Source of the DNA: CAIWHR01 sp963709525
GTDB lineage: Bacteria; Pseudomonadota; Gammaproteobacteria; Burkholderiales; Casimicrobiaceae
Direction: 5' to 3'
Assembly (NCBI GenBank): GCA_963709525.1
Contig: CAVPXB010000008.1
Coordinates: 139,773-203,772 of the forward strand
Length of the DNA stretch: 64,000 nt
Part shown: in pieces, positions 20,501 to 30,001 of the stretch
How positions within the stretch are numbered: the first letter of the stretch is position 1
How the letters are laid out: every line of letters begins with the position of its first letter
Position numbers and translations under genes: made by a program
Notes under the pieces: model-generated
Told to the model about the DNA's origin: nothing
What the model saw: the letters and a program-made list of their open reading frames with translations, nothing else
Databases searched by the model: none

Positions 20501-20970
20501 TGCTGCGTCCCGAGTTGCAGGACGTGGACGTCTTCGCCGATGGCATGGCCAATATCGTCGCCACGCATCAAAGGGTGGCAGAGAGCTATTACGCCGACGG
20601 CAGCCTGTCGATGGCCTGCCCGCCGCTGCACGCGCTGCTCGAGATCATGGCGCACGGCCACACCGGCGCCGGCCACGCGCTGCATTCGCCCGAGGTGCGG
20701 GATCTCTTCACGCGCGAAAGCGTGCTTGCGAGCGACTGGTATGCGGCGCGCCTCGATGCGAAGCAACGCAGCGACCAGGCTCGCAGCGCGCATGGAGTGG
20801 CCGCGCTCGACGACTTCCTCCGTCGTCCCGGCAACGCCGGCGTCATCGCTCGCCTGGGGCTTGCAGCGCGGCTTGCCCGCGCGCAGGCCGAGCAGGCGCG
20901 TGTGCGCTCGGAGGCGTATCGCCTGGAACTCGTCGGCACGATCGGGTTGCAGCCGCTCGACGGCTATTGA
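17551..20970 (+). CDS. Probable pyrophosphate-type phosphoenolpyruvate carboxykinase
   Basis: 1139 aa, uninterrupted. No signal peptide or membrane segment. Length and several sequence blocks match, from memory, the roughly 1130-residue PPi-dependent PEPCKs described in Entamoeba and Propionibacterium. These include a phosphate-loop-like SGGGKSEISKAI (about residue 480), DNYFGYCKKEVKTQISYSAN (about 330), NGGSAFKI and TGAGSEGALTKGPFNALP (about 857). Such enzymes interconvert oxaloacetate and phosphate with PEP, CO2 and PPi. The ATG at 17551 follows a weak GGAG. It stands alone between a YbaK gene and an ankyrin gene. The identification is recognition, not a computed match; otherwise it is a large conserved hypothetical. 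Confidence 0.6.
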   Translation: MEYAVDNTVVTPENLSAAISLRLALLGFPLPTEAAWTRLMAPIFARQRELSRRLADRLSPTDTRIQKFLTDYLAEIGPAPTLPRRTLVLDQPGIARGLSLPADGDRFASPLLESYRLRNGVLHNPANDRRTTSGVFHVAEGGLPIPDDKKAVPKATFAGLLALALTPPEESLRLPFTAGALTSAGCFVSLLLRPLVVPAVPGFTAEKRMEVRFFAPGSLVSNLDFVECVFGNGGDPYLPENDASLDPEGWTGHSGCVILAPHLTSVTKQSVGLPQWDLATPRQRRDGMCYKAVDELYNGGSAFKICARDARGVIVTIIADNYFGYCKKEVKTQISYSANLFGSAEEEHSGGALVFPSFDQGDAFTGFSAADRYSLAEVLARDPERFVLEPEGHAQDRMEPQVVLVPEESSFALRSQTISWRKADGGESSIKLLAGKTYLRPSGLRVQMEPVRGERGQWRIVTTSADATACHKPCTVSGGGKSEISKAISDAILPGHVFVADFERDMDAVAALLVRDFSDRFSDAAANGVDHRLVLGSERSLGSVIKLLTPSSRDYNDAHNTWLASIPQHIKELAFVVKRFYRPEWGDAWRNHFSVDVINGRPGNELKLDGRKLIVNTLRVGFEIDGSWRVFGLRHDFHPAAKVQMEDDITASVVAPPGAGAAASGAASQKFVQNCEYRLFQRPDDAIHRGYDQQAEADIASPGTFISNFAPLDRAAARDLVDDARGFSAYTEPMQQLIRAAADAPEGSSPAYFVSSAHPRIVDGKPSKNPRYLQLRPDLARPHETAIAMLALRLNRKLSAAAPLATPVHVVAAGRRNNPPEPGVRPLCLFNPLHYMELPELFMEFISSMTGKSPSTTGAGSEGALTKGPFNALPAIIDLNAALVSFVLTGHDGWVSCAGYVGPQVRVDHDISLLVPEVFARMSASERSAKNLIADGCLERLADFEHRGSTVLASRLGYRVTARFVHGYFGRVFTHPHVVFTEEMLRPELQDVDVFADGMANIVATHQRVAESYYADGSLSMACPPLHALLEIMAHGHTGAGHALHSPEVRDLFTRESVLASDWYAARLDAKQRSDQARSAHGVAALDDFLRRPGNAGVIARLGLAARLARAQAEQARVRSEAYRLELVGTIGLQPLDGY

Positions 20971-21100
20971 TCCGGCACCTCGATGTCGCCACGCGCGGCG
21001 TCGGCGTGCGGCGTACGCGCCCCAATGCGCCTGCAGGAGCACGGTCTTCTCCGCGTCGCACCTCGACTGCGCGACGGCGCGCGCGATCATCGATGCGGCA

Positions 21101-21805
21101 TCAGCACCGCGCTCCGTCCTTCTCCAGGCTGCGCGCCATCTCGGCGTAACCGCGCTTGCGCGCCATTTCGAGCGGCAGCGTGCCGCTGCGGTCGCGCAGG
21201 CAGACGTTGGCGCCGGCATCGACCAGCGCCTTCAACGTCGCGATGTGACGTGGCCCGCCGTCGCCCAGGACGATGGACTCGATCAGCGCCGTCCAGTGCA
21301 GGTTGTTGACGTGATCGAGCGGCGCCCGCGCCGCGATGAGCTGCCGCACGACGCCGGCGTGGCCGAGGTGCGCGGCGGCGATCAGCGCCGTGCCGTCGTA
21401 GCGACTCGTCACCTGGCCGGCGCTGGCGCCAAGCGCCAGCAGCAGCGCCAGCGTTGCCTCGTCGTTCGCGACCGCGGCGATGGTGACGGCGTCGTAGCGG
21501 TCGTTCTCCAGCGCATCGATATTGGCGCCGCCCCGCACCAGCGCCCGCACGGCGTCCTGATGCCGCGCGTACGTCGCCACATGCAGCGCCGTGCGACCGT
21601 GACCGTCGCGCGCTTCGAGCGCCGCGCCGCCGGCGACGAGCTCGCCGATGCGCCGCGCGTCTCCGCGCCAGGCGGCAGCGTGCAGGTCGCGGTAGGCGGC
21701 GGCCTCGGTGGCCGATGGCGGCACCTGGGCCTCTGCCATCGACACCGCACCGCCGGCCAGGCCGGCGACCAGCGCGGCGGCGGCAAGCATCCTTCTCGCC
21801 TTCAT
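21101..21805 (-). CDS. Exported ankyrin-repeat protein
   Basis: 234 aa with a signal peptide (MKARRMLAAAALVAGLAGGA, cleaved near AEAQ) and about five ankyrin repeats (DGHGRTALHVATYARHQDAVRALVRGG and similar). The second of two adjacent ATGs is preferred because GAGGAGGG lies 6-7 bases before it. It is followed on the same strand by a two-component pair and an HbpS-like gene; function unknown. Confidence 0.85.
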   Translation of the reverse strand: MKARRMLAAAALVAGLAGGAVSMAEAQVPPSATEAAAYRDLHAAAWRGDARRIGELVAGGAALEARDGHGRTALHVATYARHQDAVRALVRGGANIDALENDRYDAVTIAAVANDEATLALLLALGASAGQVTSRYDGTALIAAAHLGHAGVVRQLIAARAPLDHVNNLHWTALIESIVLGDGGPRHIATLKALVDAGANVCLRDRSGTLPLEMARKRGYAEMARSLEKDGARC

Positions 21806-21832
21806 CGCCATCCCTCCTCGCCCGCGGTGCGC

Positions 21833-22345
21833 CTACTTCAACAGGTCCTTGACGCTGTCGAGCGCCGCGATGGCACATTGGTCGTCCAGGCTGCCCGCGG
21901 GTGCGCCGCCGATGCCGACCGCGCCGATCACCACGTCGCCTGCCTTGATCGGCACGCCGCCGCCGAGCAGCAGAAAACCGGGGATGTCGGTCAGGTTCGC
22001 CAAACCGGGATTCTTCTGCGCGTTCTCCATCATCGCCAGCGTGCTGGTGCGCGCCGAAGCGGAGGTGTAGGCCTTCTGCAGGCTGGCGCCGATGGTGTGC
22101 GGACCGGCGTTGTCGGCACGCTGCACGGCGCGCACGATGCCGGCACGGTCGACGACGGTGGCGGCCACCGAGTAGCCCTTCTCCTTGCACGCGGCGACCG
22201 AGGCGGCGGCGATGCGATTGGCGAGTTCGAGCGAAACGTTGCGCTCGGTCAGCACCTGGGCATTGGCGATGGAGGTGGCGGCCAGCGGGGCGGTGGCGAC
22301 GATCAGGGCGGCGGCGAGGCGGGAAATCGGGGTGCGTGCGTGCAT
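21833..22345 (-). CDS. HbpS/GlcG-family exported protein
   Basis: 170 aa with a signal peptide (cleaved near SIANAQV) and a GlcG/HbpS domain (LANRIAAASVAACKEKGYSVAATVVDRAGIVRAV ... IPGFLLLGGGVPIKAG). Members bind haem or act as accessory sensors. AGGAG precedes the start. It shares orientation with the ankyrin gene and with the FixLJ-like genes that start upstream, so it may belong to their regulon. Confidence 0.85.
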   Translation of the reverse strand: MHARTPISRLAAALIVATAPLAATSIANAQVLTERNVSLELANRIAAASVAACKEKGYSVAATVVDRAGIVRAVQRADNAGPHTIGASLQKAYTSASARTSTLAMMENAQKNPGLANLTDIPGFLLLGGGVPIKAGDVVIGAVGIGGAPAGSLDDQCAIAALDSVKDLLK

Positions 22346-22462
22346 GGGGGTCTCCTGGGCAGAAATCGGTTCAAGCGAACCGTGCAGCCAGTCTGGGCAG
22401 GATCCCGGAACTGCTCCATTCGTACGGCTACGCGTGCGGGTCCGTAGAAATACGGACTGCTG

Positions 22463-23098
22463 CTATGGCGCGTCGCCCGCTTCCGCCAGCGCGGCGTAGC
22501 GCAGGATCAGCTGGGCGAGCGACTCGCTCTGCAGCTTGGCGAACACGTTGGCGCGGTGCGTTTCCACGGTGCGCGGCGACAGCGACAGCGCGCGCGCGAT
22601 TTCCTTGTTGGTGAGGCCCGCGACGATGAAGCCCACGACTTCCCGCTCGCGTTCCGACAGTTGCGCGTAACGCTCGCGGGCGAGCCGGTCGCCCCGGTTA
22701 CGCTCGCGCGATTGGACGTGCCGGCGCACCGCCGCCTGCAGCGCGTCGAGCAGCACGTCGTCGTCGACCGGCTTTTCGAGGAACTCGACCGCCCCGGACT
22801 TGAACGCTCGCCGGCACAGGTCCACGGTGCCGTGGCCGGTCAACATGATCACCGGCTGGTCGATGCCGCGGGCCTGCAGCGTGTCGAGCAGCGAGAGACC
22901 GCTGGTGCCGGGCATGCGCACGTCGAGCACGATGGCGCCGATGCTGTCCGGGTCGAAGCCGGCGAGGAACGCGGCGGCCCCGGATGAGGCGCGCACGCGC
23001 AGGCCCACGGTGCCGATGAGCAGCGACAGGCCCTCGCGCACGGCGTCGTCGTCGTCCACCAGGTGGATCAGGGGCGAAAGCTGGACCGGTTCGTTCAT
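22463..23098 (-). CDS. FixJ/NarL-type response regulator
   Basis: 211 aa. Receiver domain with LVDDDDAVREGL, acceptor Asp in AIVLDVRMPGTSG (about 60) and Lys in FLEKPVDDD; LuxR-type helix-turn-helix at the C-terminus (LSEREREVVGFIVAGLTNKEIARALSLS). The ATG overlaps the kinase stop as ATGA, so expression is coupled. Confidence 0.9.
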   Translation of the reverse strand: MNEPVQLSPLIHLVDDDDAVREGLSLLIGTVGLRVRASSGAAAFLAGFDPDSIGAIVLDVRMPGTSGLSLLDTLQARGIDQPVIMLTGHGTVDLCRRAFKSGAVEFLEKPVDDDVLLDALQAAVRRHVQSRERNRGDRLARERYAQLSEREREVVGFIVAGLTNKEIARALSLSPRTVETHRANVFAKLQSESLAQLILRYAALAEAGDAP

Positions 23099-24585
23099 CG
23101 CATCGTTGCCTCGAGGGGCGCCGATGCCAGCGGCAGGGCGAGGCGGAACTCGGCCCCGTGCGGACTCGCCGCCGCCGCAGAGAGGCTGCCGCCCATGCTC
23201 GCGGCCAGCGTTTCGCACAAGCTGAGCCCGAGCCCGAGGCCGTCCTTGCGCGTGGTGAAGAAGGGCTCGAAGATCCGCTGCAACATCGCCTCGGGAATCC
23301 CCGGACCGGTGTCGCGCACCAGCAGCAGGCCTTGCCCCGCGTCCGCCGCGAGCGTGATCGAAAGCCCGCGCTCGGTCACCGGCACCTGCTCCAGCGCCTG
23401 CAACGCGTTGCGCAGCAGGTTGTGGATGATCTGCTCCAGCGCCACGGGTTCCGCCGAGACGACGACGGCGCGATCCGCATGCACCCGCGGCAGGACCTCG
23501 CGCTGGCGGCATTCGGGCTCGATCAGATGCAGCGCCGAGGCGACCGCTGCGCCCAGGTCGACCTCCTGGCTGCGTCCGCCGAGATCCGGCTGCTCGACGG
23601 TGCGGCGCAGCCGCGCCAGCACGTCGGCAGCGCGACGTGCCTGGTCGGCCGCGCGCGCCATCGCAGCGCGCGCGGTGCCGAGTTCGGGGCGGATTTCGTC
23701 GAGCAGGCGGGCGGCGGCCTGCGTGTTGGCCAGCACCGCGGTGAGCGGCTGGTTGAGTTCGTGCGCCATGCCGGCAGCGAGTTCGCCCAGTGCATTGAGA
23801 CGCGCGACCTGACCGACGCGCAGTCGCTCCTCCGCCCGCCGGCGTTCCACCCGCTGACGCCGCAACGCGGCGAGCGCCGCCAGCACGCCGCCGACGGCGG
23901 CGGCCCACAGCAACATGCGCGCCCAGGGAAGCTCGTGCCAACCGACGCGTCGCGTCACCACCAGTTCGAAGGGCTGGCTGACCGCTGCCAGCGTCTTGTG
24001 GAAATCGAAGCGCCAGGCTTCCTCGGACGCAGCGCCCTCCTGAATCGTCCACAGCTGGTCACCGTGGCGCAGGAGGATCCTGACCGGACGCTCTGCCGTC
24101 ACCGGCCACTCTTCCAGCGGGACCATCGCTCCGACGTCGATCTGCAGCGCATGGCTCGCGGGCTCCGCGGCCAGCACCAGCCAGAACCGGCCCTGCGCGA
24201 ACTCGGTGTCGACGACGGCGGCTCGCCGGAGGCTGCGGGACATGGTCTGTGCTGCCTCCAGCCCCGGTATCGACCAGTCCTGCCCGACATCGCGCCGCGT
24301 CACGGCCAGGATGCGCGGATAGATCGCCGGCAGGCGCTGCTCGGGGCGGTCAGCCGCGGACGTTGCCAGCAGGGCGAGCGTCGCCAGCACTGCCTCGTGC
24401 TCCACGGCGCGCTGGCTCAACAACCGGTGCATGATGCGCGCATCGGTCTCGAAGGCATCGCGCAGCCGCGAAAGCTCTGCGTTGCCGAACCAGGCCGCGC
24501 CCGCCGCGCTGATCGCGAGCCAGACCAGCAGCCATGGCGGCCGGCGATCGAGGCGAAAGCGCGACCGCAGTCGGGTGGCGATCAT
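23095..24585 (-). CDS. FixL/DctB-like sensor histidine kinase
   Basis: 496 aa. N-terminal membrane segment (about 17-35), a periplasmic or extracytoplasmic region of some 180 residues, a second membrane segment (about 220-238), then a kinase core: GMAHELNQPLTAVLANTQAAARL (H-box), NLLRNALQAL (N-box), DTGPGIPEAML and GLGLGLSLCETLAASMGG. No PAS or haem pocket is obvious, so oxygen sensing should not be assumed. Partner of the overlapping NarL-type regulator. Confidence 0.9.
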   Translation of the reverse strand: MIATRLRSRFRLDRRPPWLLVWLAISAAGAAWFGNAELSRLRDAFETDARIMHRLLSQRAVEHEAVLATLALLATSAADRPEQRLPAIYPRILAVTRRDVGQDWSIPGLEAAQTMSRSLRRAAVVDTEFAQGRFWLVLAAEPASHALQIDVGAMVPLEEWPVTAERPVRILLRHGDQLWTIQEGAASEEAWRFDFHKTLAAVSQPFELVVTRRVGWHELPWARMLLWAAAVGGVLAALAALRRQRVERRRAEERLRVGQVARLNALGELAAGMAHELNQPLTAVLANTQAAARLLDEIRPELGTARAAMARAADQARRAADVLARLRRTVEQPDLGGRSQEVDLGAAVASALHLIEPECRQREVLPRVHADRAVVVSAEPVALEQIIHNLLRNALQALEQVPVTERGLSITLAADAGQGLLLVRDTGPGIPEAMLQRIFEPFFTTRKDGLGLGLSLCETLAASMGGSLSAAAASPHGAEFRLALPLASAPLEATMR

Positions 24586-24612
24586 CGCGGTGATTCCGTT
24601 TGCGGCCCCACG

Positions 24613-25194
24613 CTATTTCGCGCGCCGCACGTCGCGCAACAGCTGCGCGAGTTCAGCGCCCTCGAGCAGGCGCAGCTTGTTCCCGGCCGCGTACCGTCGA
24701 GCGTTGTCGGTGACGCCGCCGGCCGCGACGTAGATGCCCTCGTGCGCGCCCCGCGCCTCCTTCGCCGCGTCGAGTTCGCGCAGCGGTTCAATGCCGGTGC
24801 TTGCGGCCTTCCAGCGCTTGCAGACGACGAGCGACACACGTCCCTCCCTGGTCAACACGAAGTCGGCCGCGTTCCCGTCGAGGCGCGTTAGCGCGTAGCC
24901 GTCGCGACGGAATGCGGCCTCGATCGCGCTCGAGAACTCGCGCCACGACATCGCATCGACGACCTCCAGCGTGGAGGCGACGCGCGCGGCGCTCGGCGCC
25001 CGCAGCTGCCTCCACGCGGTCACGAACCCGATCCCCACGAACGGGATCGCGGCCATCACGCCGCCGACCACGTATTGCTCCGGCAATACGATGCGCGCAA
25101 GGACCAGCACGCCGGCCGCGACGGCGAAGCTCACCCACCACGACGAGCGCAGCAAGATCGCGAACACCGATTTCTCCGCCATCCTGAATTTCAC
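24613..25194 (-). CDS. Membrane-anchored Mrr-like (PD-(D/E)XK) protein
   Basis: 193 aa. Two N-terminal membrane helices (about 15-35 and 42-60) and a soluble Mrr_cat-like domain: DGNAADFVLTREGRVSLVVCKRWK supplies the D and the x-x-K of a restriction-type nuclease fold, though the usual E/Q before K is C here. Starts at GTG 25194 after GAGGTGAG. Possibly a membrane-tethered nuclease; no methyltransferase is adjacent. Confidence 0.75.
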   Translation of the reverse strand: MKFRMAEKSVFAILLRSSWWVSFAVAAGVLVLARIVLPEQYVVGGVMAAIPFVGIGFVTAWRQLRAPSAARVASTLEVVDAMSWREFSSAIEAAFRRDGYALTRLDGNAADFVLTREGRVSLVVCKRWKAASTGIEPLRELDAAKEARGAHEGIYVAAGGVTDNARRYAAGNKLRLLEGAELAQLLRDVRRAK

Positions 25195-25299
25195 GGCTCA
25201 CCTCACTTGACTTCTTCCTGCTGTTCGTTCCTGTCGCGACCGCGACGACGGGCACGCGGCGCAAAGGCGCGATGGGCAAGGCGGCGATCTTGCCGCCTG

Positions 25300-25545
25300 C
25301 GCGGTCAAGGCGTCAACTCGATGACACTCGATGGCCCGGTACCAGATGTCCGGCACCCACACCCGGGCCGAGAAGGTGACAAAGGCGAGTGCCGTCGTGA
25401 GCAGAATCGCGGCCGAGATGCGGCCCGAGTCGGCGTCACAGCGCTGCGCAAAGATGAACACCCAGCCCGCGGTAGGCGGCGACGCAACCGAGGAGTATCA
25501 GCGCAAAAAAACGGCAGGGTGACGGGCGGCATCGCGCGCATGGGT
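25300..25545 (-). other. Possible small membrane protein, frame-broken
   Basis: Two adjacent minus-strand frames carry hydrophobic text (FFALILLGCVAAYRG; then AAILLTTALAFVTFSARVWV). They would join across the T homopolymer near 25508. It may be a 70-80-residue two-helix protein, but no start is well supported. Confidence 0.3.
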
Positions 25546-25592
25546 GGCGCTACTCTACATGGTGCCGCGGTGTCGCAGTCAACATGATTGAA

Positions 25593-25735
25593 CCGTTCGC
25601 CCTGAGCTTGTCGAAGGGCCTGTCCTGAGCCTGTCGAAGGAAGCTTGTCGAAGGGCCTGTCCTGAGCCTGTCGAAGGAAGCCTGTCGAAGGAAGCCTGTC
25701 GAAGGAAGCCTGTCGAAGGGCCTCGACGCGCTCGG
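25593..25735. repeat. GAGCTTGTCGAAGG repeat cluster
   Basis: Repeated CCTGAGC(T/C)TGTCGAAGG units, starting CCGTTCGCCCTGAGCTTGTC at 25593. This is the reverse-complement family of the block at 3158-3412. It lies in the 712-base gap 25195-25906, which otherwise holds only the doubtful small frame upstream. Confidence 0.88.
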
Positions 25736-25906
25736 CACGAACTGGATTTCATACCTCGCCATGCCGGATCAATGGCGCATAATTCCGGACGGGCGGAGCC
25801 GGCCCGCCGCTGCGGATTGCGGCCCGTGCTGCGCGCCGGCGTGCCGGGGCCGTCCGACCGTCTCATTGGTCGCGTCGCCCGCGGATCAACCAACAGGTGC
25901 CCTATC

Positions 25907-26914
25907 ATGGGATTGCTGGACTGGGTGTTCGGAAATCATTCGGCCTCGCGCACGCCGACGCGCGACGAAGCGTTCGCGGCGGCCATCATCGAGCGGGTGA
26001 TCGATGCGACGGACAAACGCCTGAAGCTCGTGCCGGATTACCGGAAGATCCTGCGTGACAGCGCGCTGACGACGCTCCAGCACGTCCGGCAGGTGCTGCA
26101 GGCATTTCCCGGTCCCGTCGCCGTCAGCGCTGCGGCGTGGACCAGCGATCGCGCGCTGCGACCGTTCTTCGCCCGTGCCTCGGACGTGTCCATGCCTTTC
26201 AGCCGCAGCCGCGATGTCCGCAGTTTTTTTGCCGGGACGGTGGCGGACGAATGCATCGCGCTGCTGGCGTTCGAGCACGTCGAACGCGAGCTCGTCGCTG
26301 CACGCGTTGGAAGCGACGGCGTGCAGCGCGAAACGGTCTGCACGACGGTCAGTTTCAACAAGCCGGTCGTGCTTGCGCCCAGTATCGACCTGCAGGCGGC
26401 GCGAATCGAATTGGGCAAGCGCATGGTCGACTATCTGGCGATGAAGGCATTGGCGCAGATCACCGCGCTCAAGGAGCAAAAGAAGGAACTCGAAGAGGAA
26501 CGGGCGCTGCTGAAGATGCGCCTGCAGATGGCGCATGCCGGCGGACGCGGCCTTGCCGGCATGGGCGGCGAAGCCAATGCCGCGCCGGTGGGCGCCGATG
26601 CACTCGCGCGGGACCTCGAGGCCAACGAGCAGGCGTTGGCGCGCTACGCCGCGACGGGCATCATGGCGCCGCTTCTGGATCGGCTGCGCGAAGTCCTGGG
26701 CGATCCCGGTGCCTGGCTGCGCCTCGATACCCATGCCGTCGCGCTCGACGAAATGAACGTCAAGGCGGCCGAAACCGCCGCCGCTGGCCTCGAGGTGCAG
26801 ATCTGCGAGCTTCGCCTTGTCGATCGCTCGCCCTACGCGGTGATGCTGGCGCGGTTTCCGCGCGCCGAGTTGCTCCCCGAACAAGACTTGTGGCGGGCTG
26901 CCGAGCAGATGTAG
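25907..26914 (+). CDS. Conserved hypothetical protein with central coiled coil
   Basis: 335 aa, soluble, not recognised by function. A helical N-terminal half, a charged coiled coil (ITALKEQKKELEEERALLKMRLQMA, about 185-210), then a glycine-rich linker and a C-terminal domain ending ARFPRAELLPEQDLWRAAEQM. The start is the first ATG of MGLLDWVFGN. It faces the CBS-domain gene tail to tail. Confidence 0.7.
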   Translation: MGLLDWVFGNHSASRTPTRDEAFAAAIIERVIDATDKRLKLVPDYRKILRDSALTTLQHVRQVLQAFPGPVAVSAAAWTSDRALRPFFARASDVSMPFSRSRDVRSFFAGTVADECIALLAFEHVERELVAARVGSDGVQRETVCTTVSFNKPVVLAPSIDLQAARIELGKRMVDYLAMKALAQITALKEQKKELEEERALLKMRLQMAHAGGRGLAGMGGEANAAPVGADALARDLEANEQALARYAATGIMAPLLDRLREVLGDPGAWLRLDTHAVALDEMNVKAAETAAAGLEVQICELRLVDRSPYAVMLARFPRAELLPEQDLWRAAEQM

Positions 26915-26944
26915 GCGGCCTGGATTTCCGGCGCCGTCCGGCGT

Positions 26945-27487
26945 CTATTCGGACTTGAGCAGGCGCGTTGTCTTGGCGAACGAGAACACGCCGCGCAGGT
27001 GCTCGGCGCCGCCTTTGCGGTGCTCGACAACGGGAATGTGCGTCCGACCGATGCGGCGAAACGACTCCAGGACCATGGCGACCGTCGCGTGGTCGACGTC
27101 GTTGATGTCGGCCACCTGCCAGTTCTCGGCACTTTCCATGATGTCGCGGACCCGCACGTCTTCGCGCGAACTGCCGCGATCCGTCCACCCCGCCGCCTGC
27201 ATGTGGCGCAACGGCTTTTCACCCTGAATGTCGTAGGCGGTGATCAGGCCCAGCACCTTGTGGCCGTCGCGATCGAGGACAAAGGCGGAGCGGACGCCGG
27301 TATGCTTCATGTGCTCCAAAGCCGCGTCGATCGGACTGTCCTCGCTCACGCTGATGGCGGATCGTTCACGGAAGTCGGTCATGACCGTTCGCGCCGCATC
27401 GCTCGCGGCCACCCGCCAAGGGTCGTTGCCCGGAGAGGCGAGGCTCGGGCCTCTGAGCGGCTTGAGTGCTAGTGAACGAGCGGGCAT
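26945..27487 (-). CDS. CBS-domain protein
   Basis: 180 aa with two CBS motifs (IDAALEHMKHTGVRSAFVLDRDGHKVLGLITAYDI and, after VRDIMES, DINDVDHATVAMVLESFRRIGRTHIPVVE). CBS pairs bind adenosyl nucleotides and usually regulate a partner; here the protein stands alone. AAGGAGGAAACCG precedes the ATG. Confidence 0.88.
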   Translation of the reverse strand: MPARSLALKPLRGPSLASPGNDPWRVAASDAARTVMTDFRERSAISVSEDSPIDAALEHMKHTGVRSAFVLDRDGHKVLGLITAYDIQGEKPLRHMQAAGWTDRGSSREDVRVRDIMESAENWQVADINDVDHATVAMVLESFRRIGRTHIPVVEHRKGGAEHLRGVFSFAKTTRLLKSE

Positions 27488-27563
27488 CGGTTTCCTCCTT
27501 GGGATGGACTCTGTGCAGTGATTATAGCGGCGCTGCTCGGCACTGGCAGCGCGCCGGATCTTT

Positions 27564-27569
27564 TATAAT
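27564..27569 (+). promoter_or_regulatory. Candidate -10 element (TATAAT) for the patatin gene
   Basis: A perfect TATAAT 61 bases upstream of the patatin ATG in otherwise GC-rich DNA; the matching -35 (CACTGG) is poor. Confidence 0.35.
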
Positions 27570-27630
27570 CGCCGCATTCCGTTCGCCGTCGGGCGCCTTT
27601 GCGCGGATTCATTTTTCAGGCGAGACAGTC

Positions 27631-29875
27631 ATGCCAGAATCAAGGTCGGATCTGCTGCGTCGCGGTCTCGTCGTGGGGCTGGCGCTTGCAGCGCTTGGCA
27701 GCCAGGACGGCACGCTGGCCGCCGACGCCGCGCCGCCGAAGGTTGCCGGGAGTCCGCCGCGCATCGGCCTCGCGCTGTCCGGCGGCGGCGCCCGTGGCAT
27801 CGCTCACGTCGGGGTCCTCAAGGTGCTGGAGGAGATGCGCATCCCGATCAGCTGCGTCACCGGCACCAGCATGGGTTCGATCGTCGGCGGCACGTTCGCC
27901 GCGGGCACGCCGCCGGCGCGGCTCGAGGAGCTGGTGCTGGCGGCCAACTGGGACGAGATTTTCCGCGACCAGCCGCCGCGCGACGAGATTTCCATGCGGC
28001 GCAAGGCCGACGACTACAAGACGCTGTTCGCGCCCGAGTTCGGCGTCAAGGACGGCGGCCTGGCGCTGCCGAAGGGCGTGATTGCCGGCGTCTCGATCGA
28101 GGCGTTCTTCCGCGTGCTGGCCGAGCCGGCGATGGGAATCAACGATTTTCGCACGCTGCCGATTCCGTTCGAGGCGATGGCGACCGACATCGAGACCGGC
28201 GATTCGGTGGTGTTGAGCCGTGGCAGCGTCGCGCAGGTGATGCGCGCGAGCATGTCGGTGCCGGGCGCGATCGCGCCGGTCGAGATCGACGGCCGGCTGC
28301 TGGTCGACGGCGGCATCGCCAACAACCTGCCGATCGACCAGGCGCGCACGCTGTGCGCGGACGTGGTGATCGCCGTCAACATCTCGACGCCGCCGCTGAA
28401 GCGCAAGGATTTGACCTCGGCGCTGTCGGTCGCTGGGCAGCTGGTCAACTTCCTCGGCAAGCAGACGGTCGACCAGCAGTTGAAGAGCATGGGCAGCAGG
28501 GACGTGCTGATCGAGCCCGACCTCGGCGACATCTCCGCGGCGAGCTTCGCGCGCTCGAAGGACGCCATCCGCATCGGCGAAGAGGCGACGCGAGCGATGG
28601 CCGCTGCCCTGGCCCGGTACAGCGTGCCGCCGGAACAGTACGCGGCCTACCGCGCGACGCAGGTGGCCAACCGGAAGATGCTGGGCACCGTCGACGAGAT
28701 TCGCTTCGAGGGGCTGGAGCGCATCAACCCTGAGGTGCTGCGTGCGCTGGTCGAGACCAGGCCCGGCGAGCCGCTCGCGGAGGAAAAGGTCGGCGCCGAC
28801 CTGCGCCGCATCTACGGCCGCGGCGATTTCGAGAGCGTCGACTATCGCATCGATGGGGTCGGCGGGCCCCGCGCGATGGTGATCACGCCCGCGGGAGAAG
28901 TCCTGGGGGCCGGACTACCTGCGCTTCGGCCTGGGTCTCGAAAGCGATTTCCAGGGCGACAACGCGTTCAACCTGCTCGTCCAGTATCGCAGGACCGCGC
29001 TCAACCGGCTGGGCGCGGAGTGGTTGACCGAGGCGCAGGTCGGGCAGGACACTCACCTCTACACCGAGTTCTACCAGCCGCTGCACGAGGCGGGCATCTG
29101 GTTCGTCTTGCCGTGGGCCGGGGTCGGCCAGGTCACGCGGCCGGTGTTCAACGGCGACGAACAAGATCGCCGAGTACCTGGTCGGCGCCGCGCGCGCGGG
29201 CGTCGACTTCGGCGCGGTGCTCGGGACCGTGGGGACCGTGCGCTCGGCGCGCAGTGGTACAGGTCGACGCGAAGGTGGAGACCGGGTCCTCCGCGCTGCC
29301 TTCGGTCGCGCGAGCTCACCGCCGGCCCGCGCGCGGCGCTGGTGATCGACCAGGTCGACCACGCGTGTCTTCCCGCGCGCGGGCTACCGTGCGATTGCCA
29401 CCGCCTACGCCGCGACGAAGTCGTTCGGGTCCGCGCTCAACTACCAGCGCCTCGAGGGATCGGCCACTACGCCCATTCCTGGGGCCCGCACACGCTTAAC
29501 CTCACTGCGTCCCGGCGGAACGGATCTGGGCTCGGACATGCCGGCGTACGAGTCGTTCAGTCCTGGGCGGGCCGCTGCGGCTGTCGGCGTTCCGCACCGG
29601 TCAGTTCAACGGCCACGAGTTCGCATTCGGCCGCGCTGATGTACTACAACCGCATCAAGGCGTTGCCGGACCTGCTGGGCTCGGGCGTGTACGCCGGCGC
29701 GTCGGCGGAAGTCGGCTGGATCAAGGACCGCTTCGACGGCCTGCCGTCGCCGGGGACGCTGTACTCCGGATCGGTGTTCCTGGGCGCCGACACCTTCGCC
29801 GGCCCGGCGTATCTGGGCGCCGGAATCGGCAATGGCGGCAGCTTCAGCGTGTATCTGCTGCTCGGCGCACCATGA
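27631..29875 (+). CDS. Patatin-like phospholipase with POTRA and beta-barrel, PlpD-like (frameshifted)
   Basis: Signal-bearing N-terminus, then a patatin domain with the oxyanion loop SGGGARG (about 49-55), nucleophile GTSMG (about 79-83) and VDGG dyad (about 227). A POTRA-like stretch follows (VDEIRFEGLERINPEVLRALVETRPGEPL). The last third reads as a surface-antigen barrel (DYLRFGLGLESDFQGDNAFNLLVQYRRT ... PAYLGAGIGNGGSFSVYLLLGAP). This is the type Vd autotransporter plan of PlpD. Several base shifts between about 28905 and 29640 scramble the barrel frames; the patatin part is intact. Confidence 0.85.
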
Positions 29876-30001
29876 GGCTGGCCGGGCAAGGGTCGCTCCG
29901 CGCGTCAACAGGCCGCAGTCCTGGTAACCTCTTCGAGGTGCAAAATGCAGGTTGGTGTCGCGCGGCGCGTCAATGCCGCCTTATTCATTGAGGAGAAAGT
30001 C

